Shown in pieces: positions 17,387-25,578 of a DNA stretch of 33,209 bases (positions are counted from its first letter, which is position 1; every line of letters begins with the position of its first letter). The translations under genes and the position numbers were made by a program. The stretch spans positions 15,962-49,170 of the forward strand of contig NZ_LMUF01000034.1 of NCBI RefSeq assembly GCF_009766085.1, read 5' to 3'. The stretch is from Burkholderia sp. S171 (GTDB lineage: Bacteria; Pseudomonadota; Gammaproteobacteria; Burkholderiales; Burkholderiaceae). Below the pieces are notes generated by a model. That model made no database searches. It had not been told where the DNA came from and worked only from the letters and a program-made list of their open reading frames with translations.

Positions 17387-17587
17387 GGGCGGGGAGACGG
17401 AAGGAGGTTGCACGGTATCGTCACGCATGGCGGAACGGCTTGTTGCGTTGCCGTTACTGCCGAAGCCGACGCCGTTGGCAGCACGATTATTGGATTAGTC
17501 GAGTGAGTGGCAGAGCGCTTGGACGAGGCCGCTTTTTTGTTGCGCTTTGATTGCGCGCAGTGGCATTGCCCACGCGCGCTTTCGGTA

Positions 17588-18949
17588 TCAATGCGATTTG
17601 CTTTGAGCCCGCTTTGCAGCACGGCTTTGCGGCACGGAGTTCGGATTCTGGTTTGCAGCGGATACGTTTGCGTTGCCCCGATTCGGAACCTCGACGGTGG
17701 CGGAATCGGTATCGAAGAAAGACGCCAGCGTGGCCTGCTGATCCAGCAGCAATTGCTCGATGCGCTGCTGCTGTGCCGTGTTTTCACGCGTCAAGCGAGC
17801 CAGCGCGCTGCTCTGCACCACAGCCGCAGCGACAGTCACGAGCAACGCGCAGATCACGATCATCAAGACCGTATTTACTCGCCGCGACAAGACCGCTGCC
17901 GCGCCGCGCTGGTCCGCGATCACGGCATACAACGCGTCGATGGTGTCCGCGTAGGCGGTCGCGCGGGCGGTATCGAGTTCTGACGTTTCGCGCGAAGGCG
18001 CTTGAGGGAAGCTTGAAGCGCTTGCGGCGCTCGTGCGCGTCCGGCGGTCATCGTCGATTAGTGCTGCCGCCAGGGATTGTGGCTGCTCGCGATGCGGAGT
18101 TGCTGCGGCTCGTGCGGCATTACCAAGAGGCGGCGGTGTGGCCGGCTTCGTGGTGGCGCTCGATGCGTTCGATACGCGCGGCGCATCCGGCGAACGGTTC
18201 AGAACTTTCGTGACGGCATCGCTCGGCTCGCTTTTACCTTCCGCCGTCTCGACTTCCGACAACGCAGCGGCCGGCGACGGCCCGGTCGTCGACACATTCC
18301 GCGCAGCAGCTCTGGTACGCGCCGCGGAAGCGCGCTTGTTCGAACCCTGCGCGTTCCCGTCACCCGATGCCGCTACGACCGGAACCCCCTCCCCACCCTC
18401 GTCCAGCGGCTCGGGCTGCATCGGTCCGGCGACCATCTCATGGGGCGCGATAACATCGTCGAACGCGAGTTCCAGCGTGGCTGCCTCGGCCGTCTGACTG
18501 TCCGCTTGCATCGCCGCCGAGTCATCGCGCGGCACGGCGACACCCGACACCGCCGACCCATCCACCCATACCGCCCCGCTGCGCCACGCCCGCACCGCCC
18601 CGGACGATCCATCCTCGCCCGGCACGGCCGCCATGAACACCTCGGGCAACTCGAAGCCGGGCAACGACGATTGACGGATATCAGTATTCAATGCCTGGAG
18701 CGTGGCGCGCTCAGCGTCTTCGGCGAACAGATCGAGCGTGGGCGCGCCGTAGGGCGCCCGGCTCAGCAGTGCGAGACGCTGCGCCGAGCGCGCAGCGCGG
18801 GCGAGCTTGGCATCGGCATCCGATTCACCCTGACGGCCGGCAGACGGAGATTTAGCAGTGGACGCAGAAGCACTATCAGTACGGCGCGAACCAGCGGGAT
18901 CAAAGGCATCAGCAACTTGAAGAGCAGGATTTACGGCGGAATCTGGCAT
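17588..18949 (-). CDS. Ala/Ser-rich membrane-anchored protein, unknown function
   Basis: A 453-residue protein I do not recognise. Residues 1-350 are low-complexity (Ala, Ser, Thr, Pro, with acidic patches) and probably mostly disordered. A more ordered segment around 58-110 reads RLALLSRAPYGAPTLDLFAEDAE. A single membrane span lies at about 358-378 (VNTVLMIVICALLVTVAAAVV). It is followed by a short coiled coil (about 381-412, Gln/Leu-rich) and a polar tail. With Arg-rich sequence just before the span, the long N-terminal part should be cytoplasmic. It precedes nothing on its strand for 200 bases and converges on the LysR gene. The frame has coding-like composition, but homologues would be needed to fix the start. 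Confidence 0.7.
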   Translation of the reverse strand: MPDSAVNPALQVADAFDPAGSRRTDSASASTAKSPSAGRQGESDADAKLARAARSAQRLALLSRAPYGAPTLDLFAEDAERATLQALNTDIRQSSLPGFELPEVFMAAVPGEDGSSGAVRAWRSGAVWVDGSAVSGVAVPRDDSAAMQADSQTAEAATLELAFDDVIAPHEMVAGPMQPEPLDEGGEGVPVVAASGDGNAQGSNKRASAARTRAAARNVSTTGPSPAAALSEVETAEGKSEPSDAVTKVLNRSPDAPRVSNASSATTKPATPPPLGNAARAAATPHREQPQSLAAALIDDDRRTRTSAASASSFPQAPSRETSELDTARATAYADTIDALYAVIADQRGAAAVLSRRVNTVLMIVICALLVTVAAAVVQSSALARLTRENTAQQQRIEQLLLDQQATLASFFDTDSATVEVPNRGNANVSAANQNPNSVPQSRAAKRAQSKSH

Positions 18950-19112
18950 AAGTCGATGATTGACAGCGCGGCCAGACGCGACCCCGGGCGGCTAAAAACA
19001 CGCCCGATGAAGCGGCCCGGCGTGACGCCTCGCAACAGAAAAAGCGGCTGCATGGGTTTTCGAGGCCGCATTGTCGCACGCTTGAGCGCCCGGACGACAG
19101 CCACACGCGGTC

Positions 19113-19796
19113 TCAGGCCGAGCCCTCTTCCTTGAATTCCCGCACGGTTTCCAGCGCGCGCAGCCGCCTGCAGATCGCGTCGTATTCATTCGACGAGACC
19201 CGCGAAAGCTCGATCTGCACGACATCGAGCTCGGGGGAATCATCGCTTTGCTGCACGACGAACTGCTTCACACGCACGCTGCCGATGCCCAGTGCCTCAT
19301 GCAGCGCATGAAAATTCAACGTCCCGCGATCGACGAGCAAGGTCAACTGGCGCCGCTGCTTAACGGTAATGAAACGCCGTTCCAGCGGCTTGATACCAGC
19401 GAGGATGATCAGAATGATGACCGTTGCAGCGATAGACGCCGTGTACATACCGCCGCCGACCGCAAGCCCTATCGCCGCCACGGACCAAAGGCTCGCTGCT
19501 GTCGTGAGGCCGCGAACGATCTCGCCGCGCAACAAGATCGAGCCCGCGCCGAGAAAGCCGATGCCCGATACGACCTGCGCTGCGATCCGCGACGGGTCGA
19601 GCACGACATGATCGCGGCTGAGGACATCGAAGAAACCGAATGCCGACACCATCATGATCAGCGTCGAACCAACGCACACCAGCATGTGCGTGCGCAGGCC
19701 CGCGGCCCATGAAAGCCGCTCGCGCTCGAAACCGATCACACTGCCGAGCGCGGCGGCCAGAATCAGGCGGGAAATGAGTTCTACGTTGCTTAACAT
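19113..19796 (-). CDS. MgtC/SapB-family membrane protein
   Basis: A 227-residue inner-membrane protein. The N-terminal hydrophobic domain (about 1-140) contains the family signature GSVIGFERERLSWAAGLRTHMLVCVGSTLIM, split here by only conventional residues, and GIGFLGAGSILLRGEIVRGLTTAASLW. The C-terminal 80 residues form a soluble ACT-like domain, as in full-length MgtC. MgtC proteins are linked to growth at low magnesium and inhibition of F-type ATPase in pathogens; environmental homologues are mostly uncharacterised. AAGGAG lies about 10 bases before the ATG. No magnesium leader was recognised in the 212-base gap to the divergent AGE-family gene. Confidence 0.9.
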   Translation of the reverse strand: MLSNVELISRLILAAALGSVIGFERERLSWAAGLRTHMLVCVGSTLIMMVSAFGFFDVLSRDHVVLDPSRIAAQVVSGIGFLGAGSILLRGEIVRGLTTAASLWSVAAIGLAVGGGMYTASIAATVIILIILAGIKPLERRFITVKQRRQLTLLVDRGTLNFHALHEALGIGSVRVKQFVVQQSDDSPELDVVQIELSRVSSNEYDAICRRLRALETVREFKEEGSA

Positions 19797-20008
19797 GAGT
19801 GGATTTGCTCCTTATAGATGTTGTGTGATGGATGATGGGATGACGGCGCGGGGCGCGCGCATAAAAGTCACCGGCCCGGCCAACGCGGATAAACCATCGT
19901 TGTGTCGAAGCGCAGGTGTTTTGATTTATCCTTGATGCCCCGCATCGGGTGGCGCACCGGACACGTTCCACGCACGCCGCCGCGCGCAATCAACACTGAT
20001 AAAGCCGT

Positions 20009-21130
20009 ATGCACGACCCAGATCTGACCGCCGCAACGCCCCCGACCGCCGACGCCCTTCGTGCGCACTATAAACGTGTTGTGCTGCCGATCTGGCGTGG
20101 GCCCGGCTTCAACACCGCCTTGCGGCTGGCGTTCGAGGCCGTCGCCGAGGACGGCCGCACGCCCTTGCCGCCGCAGCGATATCGCGCCATGGCCTGCGCG
20201 CGCCAGCTATTCGTGTTCTCGCAAGCGGGCGACATCGATCACGCCGATACGCTGTTCACTTCGCTTCGGACCTATTTTCAGGACACGAAAAACGGCGGTT
20301 GGTTCTATAGCGTCGACGCAAACGGCGCGCCGCATGAGCGCCACAAGGACCTGTACACGCATGCGTTCGTAATTTTTGCGTGCGCGGAATATGCGAAACG
20401 GGCCGGCGCGACAGCCGCGAAGGAAGCGCTAGCGGTGCTCGAAGAAACGTCGGCGGTGATTGAACGGCGGATGACAATTAGCGGCGTTGGCGGCTTGTTC
20501 AGTTCGGCGATGACGGAAGATTTTTCCATCGTGCTCGGGCCGCCGCTGCAAAACCCGCTAATGCATCTGACCGAAGCGTGGCTCGCCGCGCGTGAAACGA
20601 CTGCGGACCCTCTCTTCGATCGCCGGCTGGAAAAGCTTGCAGCCGCGTTCGCCAGGGCTTTCGTGCACGAGGAAACGGGTTGTATCGCCGAATTGACGAT
20701 TGGCAGCGCCAATAACTGGCTGGAACCGGGGCACCAGTTCGAGTGGCTATTTCTCGCTGCAGCCAGTCAACACCCCGCTTTCGATGCAGCGGGCCTAAAC
20801 CGGGCGCTAGTCCGCGGATTCAATTTCGTGCAACAGTTCGGCGTTGATCCGGTGACCGGGGGCGTGGCGGCGTCGCTGAACGAACAGGGCGGTGTGATCG
20901 ATTCGACGCAGCGGATCTGGGCCCAGACCGAATATCTGCGGGCCCTCGCAACGCATGCGGACGAGTCCGTGCGCGTGCAATTGCCGGCGCAAATCGCGCG
21001 TTTTGCCGGACGTTTTATTCGACCGCAAGGGTGGATCGAGAGCCAGTCGGCAGAAGGCGTGCTGATGCGTCCAGAATTGCCGTCGACAACGCCTTATCAC
21101 CTTGCCACCGCCTACGCCGCGTTGCCCTGA
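20009..21130 (+). CDS. AGE-family sugar epimerase/isomerase
   Basis: A 373-residue enzyme of the N-acylglucosamine 2-epimerase superfamily, an (alpha/alpha)6 barrel that epimerises or isomerises mannose-, glucose- or N-acyl-hexosamine-type sugars. Recognisable elements are MACARQLFVFSQAGD, then KDLYTHAFVIFACAEYAKR with the catalytic-region His, GGLFSSAMTEDF-like strand sequence, NPLMHLTEAWLAA, and EPGHQFEWLFLAAAS carrying the second conserved His. Length is a little under the usual 390-420. Substrate cannot be chosen from sequence; D-mannose isomerase-type activity is common in proteobacteria. An intrinsic terminator follows, so it is probably monocistronic. Confidence 0.87.
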   Translation: MHDPDLTAATPPTADALRAHYKRVVLPIWRGPGFNTALRLAFEAVAEDGRTPLPPQRYRAMACARQLFVFSQAGDIDHADTLFTSLRTYFQDTKNGGWFYSVDANGAPHERHKDLYTHAFVIFACAEYAKRAGATAAKEALAVLEETSAVIERRMTISGVGGLFSSAMTEDFSIVLGPPLQNPLMHLTEAWLAARETTADPLFDRRLEKLAAAFARAFVHEETGCIAELTIGSANNWLEPGHQFEWLFLAAASQHPAFDAAGLNRALVRGFNFVQQFGVDPVTGGVAASLNEQGGVIDSTQRIWAQTEYLRALATHADESVRVQLPAQIARFAGRFIRPQGWIESQSAEGVLMRPELPSTTPYHLATAYAALP

Positions 21131-21164
21131 CACCGCGCACTCGACGCTCCGCGCTATCGCTTTG

Positions 21165-21195
21165 AACGCCTCGCCATGCTGCGAGGCGTTTTTTA
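21165..21195 (+). terminator. Intrinsic terminator of the AGE-family gene
   Basis: AACGCCTCG and CGAGGCGTT form a perfect 9-bp stem with an 8-base loop and run directly into TTTT, 35 bases after the stop codon. Strong canonical form. Confidence 0.88.
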
Positions 21196-21424
21196 TTGCG
21201 GCTGGAAAAATTAGCGCGATGCGGGACGCTTTGCGCGCTTTCGTTTCAAATCACGGAGAAAGCCCGTAGAAACCCGGTAATTTGTCCGCGATTTTGAGAT
21301 CGTCCTTGCGGAGTGACCCTACGCTACCTACAGTCTTGTGCAGGACCGCGACGAAGGCTCCTGCCCCGATGCGGATTGTGGGACTCACGCTGACTGGACC
21401 GAAACCAAGTGTAGGAGTGTCCGA

Positions 21425-21868
21425 ATGGCCGAAATTGTCGATATCGCACGGGGCGCATTGAATGCGCAGCCGTTTAGCGCCTTGCTGGGTACGAAGCTCA
21501 TGCAGGTCGACTCCTCGAGTCTCACGCTGTGTCTGACCATCCGCGACGAACTCAGGCAACAACACGGTTTTGTGCACGGCGGCGTAGTGAGTTATCTCGT
21601 CGATAACGCATTGACCTTCGCCGGCGCATTGCGCCTGGGACCGAAAGTGGTCACGGGCGAATACAAGATCAATTATTTGCGGCCGGCAGTTTCCGGCACG
21701 TTGATGGCGCGTGCGCGCGTGGTTTATGCCGGCATGACGCAGGCGACCTGCCAATGCGACGTGTATGTCACCGATGGCGGCGCCGAAAGGCTCGTGGCGG
21801 TCGCGCAAGGAACCATTCATCGGATCAGCGAGATGGCTGCGGAACTTGAGCCGGCGTTTAACGAGTGA
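21425..21868 (+). CDS. PaaI-type hotdog thioesterase
   Basis: A 147-residue single-domain hotdog protein. The active-site region reads QQHGFVHGGVVSYLVDNALTFAGAL near 42-66, followed by VVTGEYKINYLRPA. These enzymes hydrolyse acyl-CoA or aryl-CoA thioesters and act as tetramers. A frame open from 21338 exists, but the ATG at 21425 has AGGAG 8 bases upstream and gives the normal family length. It is not obviously linked to its neighbours; the preceding gene ends in a terminator and a convergent terminator follows. Confidence 0.88.
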   Translation: MAEIVDIARGALNAQPFSALLGTKLMQVDSSSLTLCLTIRDELRQQHGFVHGGVVSYLVDNALTFAGALRLGPKVVTGEYKINYLRPAVSGTLMARARVVYAGMTQATCQCDVYVTDGGAERLVAVAQGTIHRISEMAAELEPAFNE

Positions 21869-22082
21869 TTGGGCTGGGTTGGGTGCGATGGTTTGACAGG
21901 CTTTTTCCACGCCTTCGCCAATGCGGTGGTTTGCGGCGAAAGTGTGGAGGCGCAGCTTTATGCGCTTAAAGGTTAACGCGCTGAAAACATTCGCATTTGG
22001 AGGGCGTAGCCGCCCACGTTCGTTGATACATCGACTACTCGAACGACGACAACGATCTCTCCCTCGGGCCGGAGTGCTTAGA

Positions 22083-22122
22083 CCGGGGACATGGCTGACA
22101 ACTGTCCGGGGACATAGTTGAC
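22083..22122. mobile_element. Possible insertion-sequence end remnant
   Basis: The decamer CCGGGGACAT occurs twice, 23 bases apart, each time followed by a GNTGACA-like heptamer. Part of the block is also an imperfect palindrome (TGACAACT against AGTTGACA). Repeated GGGGACAT-type ends recall transposon termini seen in Burkholderia genomes (IS21 or IS481-type), but no transposase remains nearby. The 21869-22159 stretch holds no gene. Confidence 0.4.
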
Positions 22123-22159
22123 ACTTTCGGGCAATCCAGCTGTCTTGAAGCTGGCGTAA

Positions 22160-22197
22160 AAAAGGGTCGTTCCAACTGACGTTGGAACGACCCTTTT
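22160..22197. terminator. Bidirectional intrinsic terminator, 17-bp perfect stem
   Basis: AAAAGGGTCGTTCCAAC and its exact complement surround a TGAC loop, with A-runs before and T-runs after, so it works in both directions. It separates the thioesterase gene (plus strand, ends 21868) from the FAH-family gene (minus strand, ends 22285). A second hairpin (CCGGCGA-N8-TCGCCGG, 22209-22230) follows closely. Confidence 0.92.
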
Positions 22198-22284
22198 AGC
22201 TTGCCGACCCGGCGATAATTTGCTCGCCGGCTTGCTGGTTGCGTCGCTCTAAGCGACTTACTTAAGCCGCTTACTTCAAAGGGT

Positions 22285-23133
22285 TTACTTCGCGTCGACC
22301 GTGCGTTGTTGTTGCTCGCCCAAGCCCTGGATACCGAGTCGCATGGTCTGTCCAGCCTTCAGGTAGACCGCCGACGGCTTCACGCCCATGCCCACACCCG
22401 GCGGCGTGCCGGTGGAAATGACATCGCCAGGTTGAAGGCTCATCACCTTCGACAAATACGACACGAGCGCCGCGACGCCGAACACCATCGTCTTCGTGCT
22501 GCCATTCTGATAACGGTGCCCATCTACTTCGAGCCACATATCGAGTTGCTGCGGATCGGCGATTTCGTCTTTCGTGACCAGCCACGGACCGATCGGGCCG
22601 AAGGTATCGAAACCCTTGCCCTTGTCCCATTGCGTGCCGTGCTCGAGTTGCCATTCACGTTCCGAGACGTCGTTGATCACGCAATATCCGGCGACATAAT
22701 CCAGCGCGTCGGCCTCGCTGACGTACTTGGCTTCCTTGCCGATCACCACGCCGAGTTCGACTTCCCAGTCCGTTTTCTTCGAGTTGCGCGGAATTTCGAC
22801 GTCGTCGTTCGGACCGCAAATGGCGCTCGTCCACTTACCGAAAAGCACCGGTTCTGTCGGCACGGGCAGATTCGATTCGGCCGCGTGATCGGCGTAATTC
22901 AGTCCGATACAGACAAACTTGCCCACGGCTCCCACGCACGGGCCAATGCGCGGTTCGCCCGGCACTTCAGGCAGCGAGGCCGGATCGAGCGCGCGCAACT
23001 TGACCAGCGTGGCATCGGATAGCGCTGCGCCAGCGATATCGTCGACTACCTTCGACAAATCGCGAATCTTGCCATTTTGATCCAGCAAACCCGGTTTTTC
23101 CTGACCCTTCGGCCCATAGCGCAGCAGTTTCAT
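22285..23133 (-). CDS. FAH-family hydrolase, candidate 2,4-diketo-3-deoxy-L-fuconate hydrolase
   Basis: A 282-residue enzyme with the N-terminal strand domain MKLLRYGPKGQEKPGLLD and the FAH catalytic core from about residue 72. Core motifs are FVCIGLNYADHAAE, KWTSAICGPNDDVEIP, DWEVELGVVIG (metal-binding Glu pair and Asp) and GDVISTGTPPGVGMG. AAGGAT lies about 8 bases before the ATG. FAH proteins with this N-terminus cleave diketo sugar acids in the non-phosphorylative fucose and rhamnose routes, and its neighbours supply matching upstream steps. It is separated from them by 427 bases on the same strand, so it may have its own promoter. Ureidoglycolate lyase or acylpyruvase annotations are alternatives. 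Confidence 0.82.
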   Translation of the reverse strand: MKLLRYGPKGQEKPGLLDQNGKIRDLSKVVDDIAGAALSDATLVKLRALDPASLPEVPGEPRIGPCVGAVGKFVCIGLNYADHAAESNLPVPTEPVLFGKWTSAICGPNDDVEIPRNSKKTDWEVELGVVIGKEAKYVSEADALDYVAGYCVINDVSEREWQLEHGTQWDKGKGFDTFGPIGPWLVTKDEIADPQQLDMWLEVDGHRYQNGSTKTMVFGVAALVSYLSKVMSLQPGDVISTGTPPGVGMGVKPSAVYLKAGQTMRLGIQGLGEQQQRTVDAK

Positions 23134-23560
23134 CGTGAGTGATCCTTCAGTTTTCAGGTTTTGATTCGGTTTCGAGATGTTCGGTTTGAGCGGTCCGTTC
23201 TTACAGGTGAGATCGCGCGAGCTTGCTTTTGATCACGTTCGGTCAAATTTCCAATTAAACGATTCGTGCCAGCCGTGAACGATGATTCATTGGTTGCGGG
23301 TTACGGAGCAGGTTACATAGATACCAACGCGATTCGTTCCGATCCCCGCCTTCGCGCTTCACTTGCGTCGTGCCTCGGAACGCAGGTTGCACGCCTCTCA
23401 GCGTTAAGTGGCTGCCCTCCCCAGCACGACAGGGCAAGGCATGCCGGACAGCGGCGTTACCAATCTTGCCAGTCTTTTTACCATTCTCCGCTTTCGTTGC
23501 AATTGCAGTCGCGGAATTCCGGGTATACCGCGCTCATTCCTCATTCGTTTTTCTCAACTT
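23134..23560. other. 427-base gap inside the sugar-acid cluster
   Basis: No gene is supported here. The frames present are short, overlapping and without ribosome binding sites. A TTTGA-N10-TCAAA inverted pair near 23230-23250 lies about 100 bases upstream of the FAH gene and could be part of an operator. The gap is unusual because the other genes of this cluster overlap or nearly touch. Confidence 0.4.
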
Positions 23561-24403
23561 TTACAGCCGATAAAACGCGCGCGCGGTATCGCCGAAAATT
23601 GCCTGCTGTGCGGACGCGTCAAGGTGCGCCGTCAATTGCCGCGCTGCGTCAAACCACTGCGCGTAGTCGCCGTTCAAATTCAGCACCGGCCAGTCGCTGC
23701 CCCACATCAGCCGCTCAGGTCCAAAATGATCGAGAAGATGATCGACATAGGGCTTGAGTGTCACAACAGACCAACCGGGCGCGGCTTCCGTCGCGAGACC
23801 CGAAAGTTTGCAAACCAGCCGTTGTGGCAGTGCGGCCAATTCTGCTATGCCGTCCGCCCAAATTTGCCAAGCCGCCTGCCCATCCTTGATTTGCGGCTTC
23901 GCACCATGATCGACGACGATTCGCAGATTAGGAAAACGCGCTGCAAACACCTTTAACGAAGGCACATGGCGCGAAAATATCAATGCATCGAAGGCGAGAT
24001 CGTTTTTGATCAGCACGTGAATTGCCGGAGCCAACGCAGGATTTTCGATCCAGCGGTCATCGGGCAAGTCCTGCAGCATCGGGCGCACGGCTTTGAGTTT
24101 GGGTTCGCGCGCCAGTTCGTCGATCAGCTCAGCGCTGTTCGGTGCATCGAGCGGAACCCAGCCAACAATGCCGGCAATAGACGCGTCGTCGCGAGCGAGA
24201 TCGAGTAGATAGCGCGTTTCATCGACAGTCGGCGCCGCCTGAACCACCACTGTGCGCGCAACCTGGGCGGCTTCACGAAGAGGCTTAAGGTCGGCGGGCC
24301 CGAAGACGCGGTACAAGGTCTGCAACTCGGGCGTCAACCAGCCATAGTCACCACGCGAGGGGTCCCAGAAGTGCTGATGCGCATCGATCAGTTCAGCGCT
24401 CAT
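23561..24403 (-). CDS. Amidohydrolase-family lactonase (L-fuconolactonase-like)
   Basis: A 280-residue TIM-barrel hydrolase of the COG3618 group. The first metal-site motif is IDAHQHFWDPSRGDYGWL at about 6-23. Later barrel-end residues occur in LRIVVDHGAKP and in LMWGSDWPVLNLNGDY, with the catalytic Asp. COG3618 members hydrolyse sugar lactones such as L-fucono-1,5-lactone or L-rhamnono-lactone, and the preceding aldo/keto reductase would make that lactone. Its ATG overlaps the reductase stop by four bases, so translation is coupled. Pyrone-dicarboxylate-type hydrolases are an alternative but fit the context less well. Confidence 0.87.
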   Translation of the reverse strand: MSAELIDAHQHFWDPSRGDYGWLTPELQTLYRVFGPADLKPLREAAQVARTVVVQAAPTVDETRYLLDLARDDASIAGIVGWVPLDAPNSAELIDELAREPKLKAVRPMLQDLPDDRWIENPALAPAIHVLIKNDLAFDALIFSRHVPSLKVFAARFPNLRIVVDHGAKPQIKDGQAAWQIWADGIAELAALPQRLVCKLSGLATEAAPGWSVVTLKPYVDHLLDHFGPERLMWGSDWPVLNLNGDYAQWFDAARQLTAHLDASAQQAIFGDTARAFYRL

Positions 24404-25515
24404 GGTTTTCTTGTATCGGTGTGACCGATGCCTGTTTGATCAGCGCCTGATTGATCAGCACGTGGCACAGGCGCGTCACGATGCAATAGACCGGCCGCTT
24501 GCAACGCGTCCCACAAAGCGTCAGGAATCGGATCAGCGAAGGAAGCCGCGTTCAAACGGACTTCCGCTGGATTTCGTGCGCCCATCAGGACCGTGGCCAC
24601 AACTTTATGCGCATAAGGAAATTGCAGGGCCGCGCTCGACAAAGCAACGCCGTGGGCACGACAAATTCGTTCCAGCGCATCGACACGTTCGATAATCGCC
24701 GGCGGCGCGTCGCCGTAGTTGAACTTTTGGTTGTCCGCCTTCGGCGCTGTATCGGACGTTAGTCCTCGCGCGAGAATGCCCGAATTGAACGCGCCGCCCG
24801 CCAGGATGCTGACGCCGCGCTTCTCGCATTCCGGCAACAGGTCATCAAGCACCGCTTGCTCCAGCAACGTGTAGCGTCCCGCCAGCAACGCACAATCGAT
24901 GTTGAACTCCGCCATCACCTCCAGGATTGCAGCGCCTTCGTTGACTCCTAGTCCGACGGCTTTCACGCCGCGCGATTTGCGCAGTTCATCTAGCGCCCGG
25001 AAACCACCTTCGTCGGTTAGTTGCCGCCAATAGCGCGCGTTGTTTGCGCCATGCGTGACGCGGCCAATATCGTGGATCAGCACAATGTCGATATCGACAA
25101 CACCCATGCGCTGCTGGCTGTCTTCGAAAGATCGAAGAATGCCGTCGTAGGTGTAGTCGAAGGTCGCCTGGAACGGCAGCGGATCCGACCAGCTTTCGCT
25201 GCCGTCGTACGGCGTGGTGCGCGGAACAAAGCGCCGGCCCACCTTGGTCGACAACACATAGTCTTCGCGTGGGTACTGGCGCAACGCGTCGCCTAACCGG
25301 TGTTCGGCTTTCGTGTGGCCGTAGTGCGGAGCGGTATCGAAGAAACGGATACCGCTTTGCCACGCGGCGTCTACCGTCGATTGCGCGTCTGCCTCGGAAA
25401 GATCGTGATACAGGCCGCCCAGCGGTGCCGTACCCAGCGACAACGCCGTGACCTCCAGCGAGGTCTTGCCCACCTTGCGCTTTTTCACAACGGGATTTCC
25501 AGTGATTGGCTTCAT
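24400..25515 (-). CDS. Aldo/keto reductase, candidate L-fucose (D-threo-aldose) 1-dehydrogenase
   Basis: A 371-residue AKR. The catalytic tetrad is readable: Asp and Tyr in FFDTAPHYGH, Lys in LSTKVGR and His in IVLIHDIGR. The cofactor-binding end includes VLMGARNPAEVRLN. The relationship to pyridoxal/L-fucose/D-arabinose dehydrogenases is suggested by LGTAPLGGLYHDLSEADA and by the extra loop VGRRFVPRTTPYDGSESW. It would oxidise the sugar at C1 to the lactone used by the overlapping lactonase gene. The last 20 residues include a repeat ADQSG/ADQTG made by a tandem 15-bp duplication, so the tail is probably not functional. Confidence 0.85.
   Translation of the reverse strand: MKPITGNPVVKKRKVGKTSLEVTALSLGTAPLGGLYHDLSEADAQSTVDAAWQSGIRFFDTAPHYGHTKAEHRLGDALRQYPREDYVLSTKVGRRFVPRTTPYDGSESWSDPLPFQATFDYTYDGILRSFEDSQQRMGVVDIDIVLIHDIGRVTHGANNARYWRQLTDEGGFRALDELRKSRGVKAVGLGVNEGAAILEVMAEFNIDCALLAGRYTLLEQAVLDDLLPECEKRGVSILAGGAFNSGILARGLTSDTAPKADNQKFNYGDAPPAIIERVDALERICRAHGVALSSAALQFPYAHKVVATVLMGARNPAEVRLNAASFADPIPDALWDALQAAGLLHRDAPVPRADQSGADQTGIGHTDTRKP
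24430..24459. repeat. Tandem repeat, 15 bp x 2, at the aldo/keto reductase 3' end
   Basis: GCCTGTTTGATCAGC is followed at once by GCCTGATTGATCAGC, 14 of 15 bases identical. Being a multiple of three it keeps the frame and adds a five-residue repeat to the reductase tail. Confidence 0.8.
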
Positions 25516-25532
25516 TGCGTTCGATCCAGTGC

Positions 25533-25571
25533 GTTCGGCTGATGAGTTCGGCAGATGAGTTGGGCTAATAA
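25533..25571. repeat. Tandem repeat, 13 bp x 3, between dehydratase and reductase genes
   Basis: GTTCGGCTGATGA, GTTCGGCAGATGA and GTTGGGCTAATAA lie head to tail. They fill most of the 63-base spacer between the dehydratase large-subunit stop and the reductase start. Confidence 0.75.
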
Positions 25572-25578
25572 GTCAGGT

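Noticed and set aside
18077..19135. 352-codon plus-strand frame opposite the Ala/Ser-rich membrane protein
   Set aside because: It is extremely Arg-rich with no recognisable domain. The minus frame has a clean membrane span and coiled coil. Since that protein is itself unrecognised, some doubt remains.
23255..23757. Several overlapping frames in and around the 427-base gap
   Set aside because: They run into the lactonase gene in other frames or lack start signals; composition is not protein-like.
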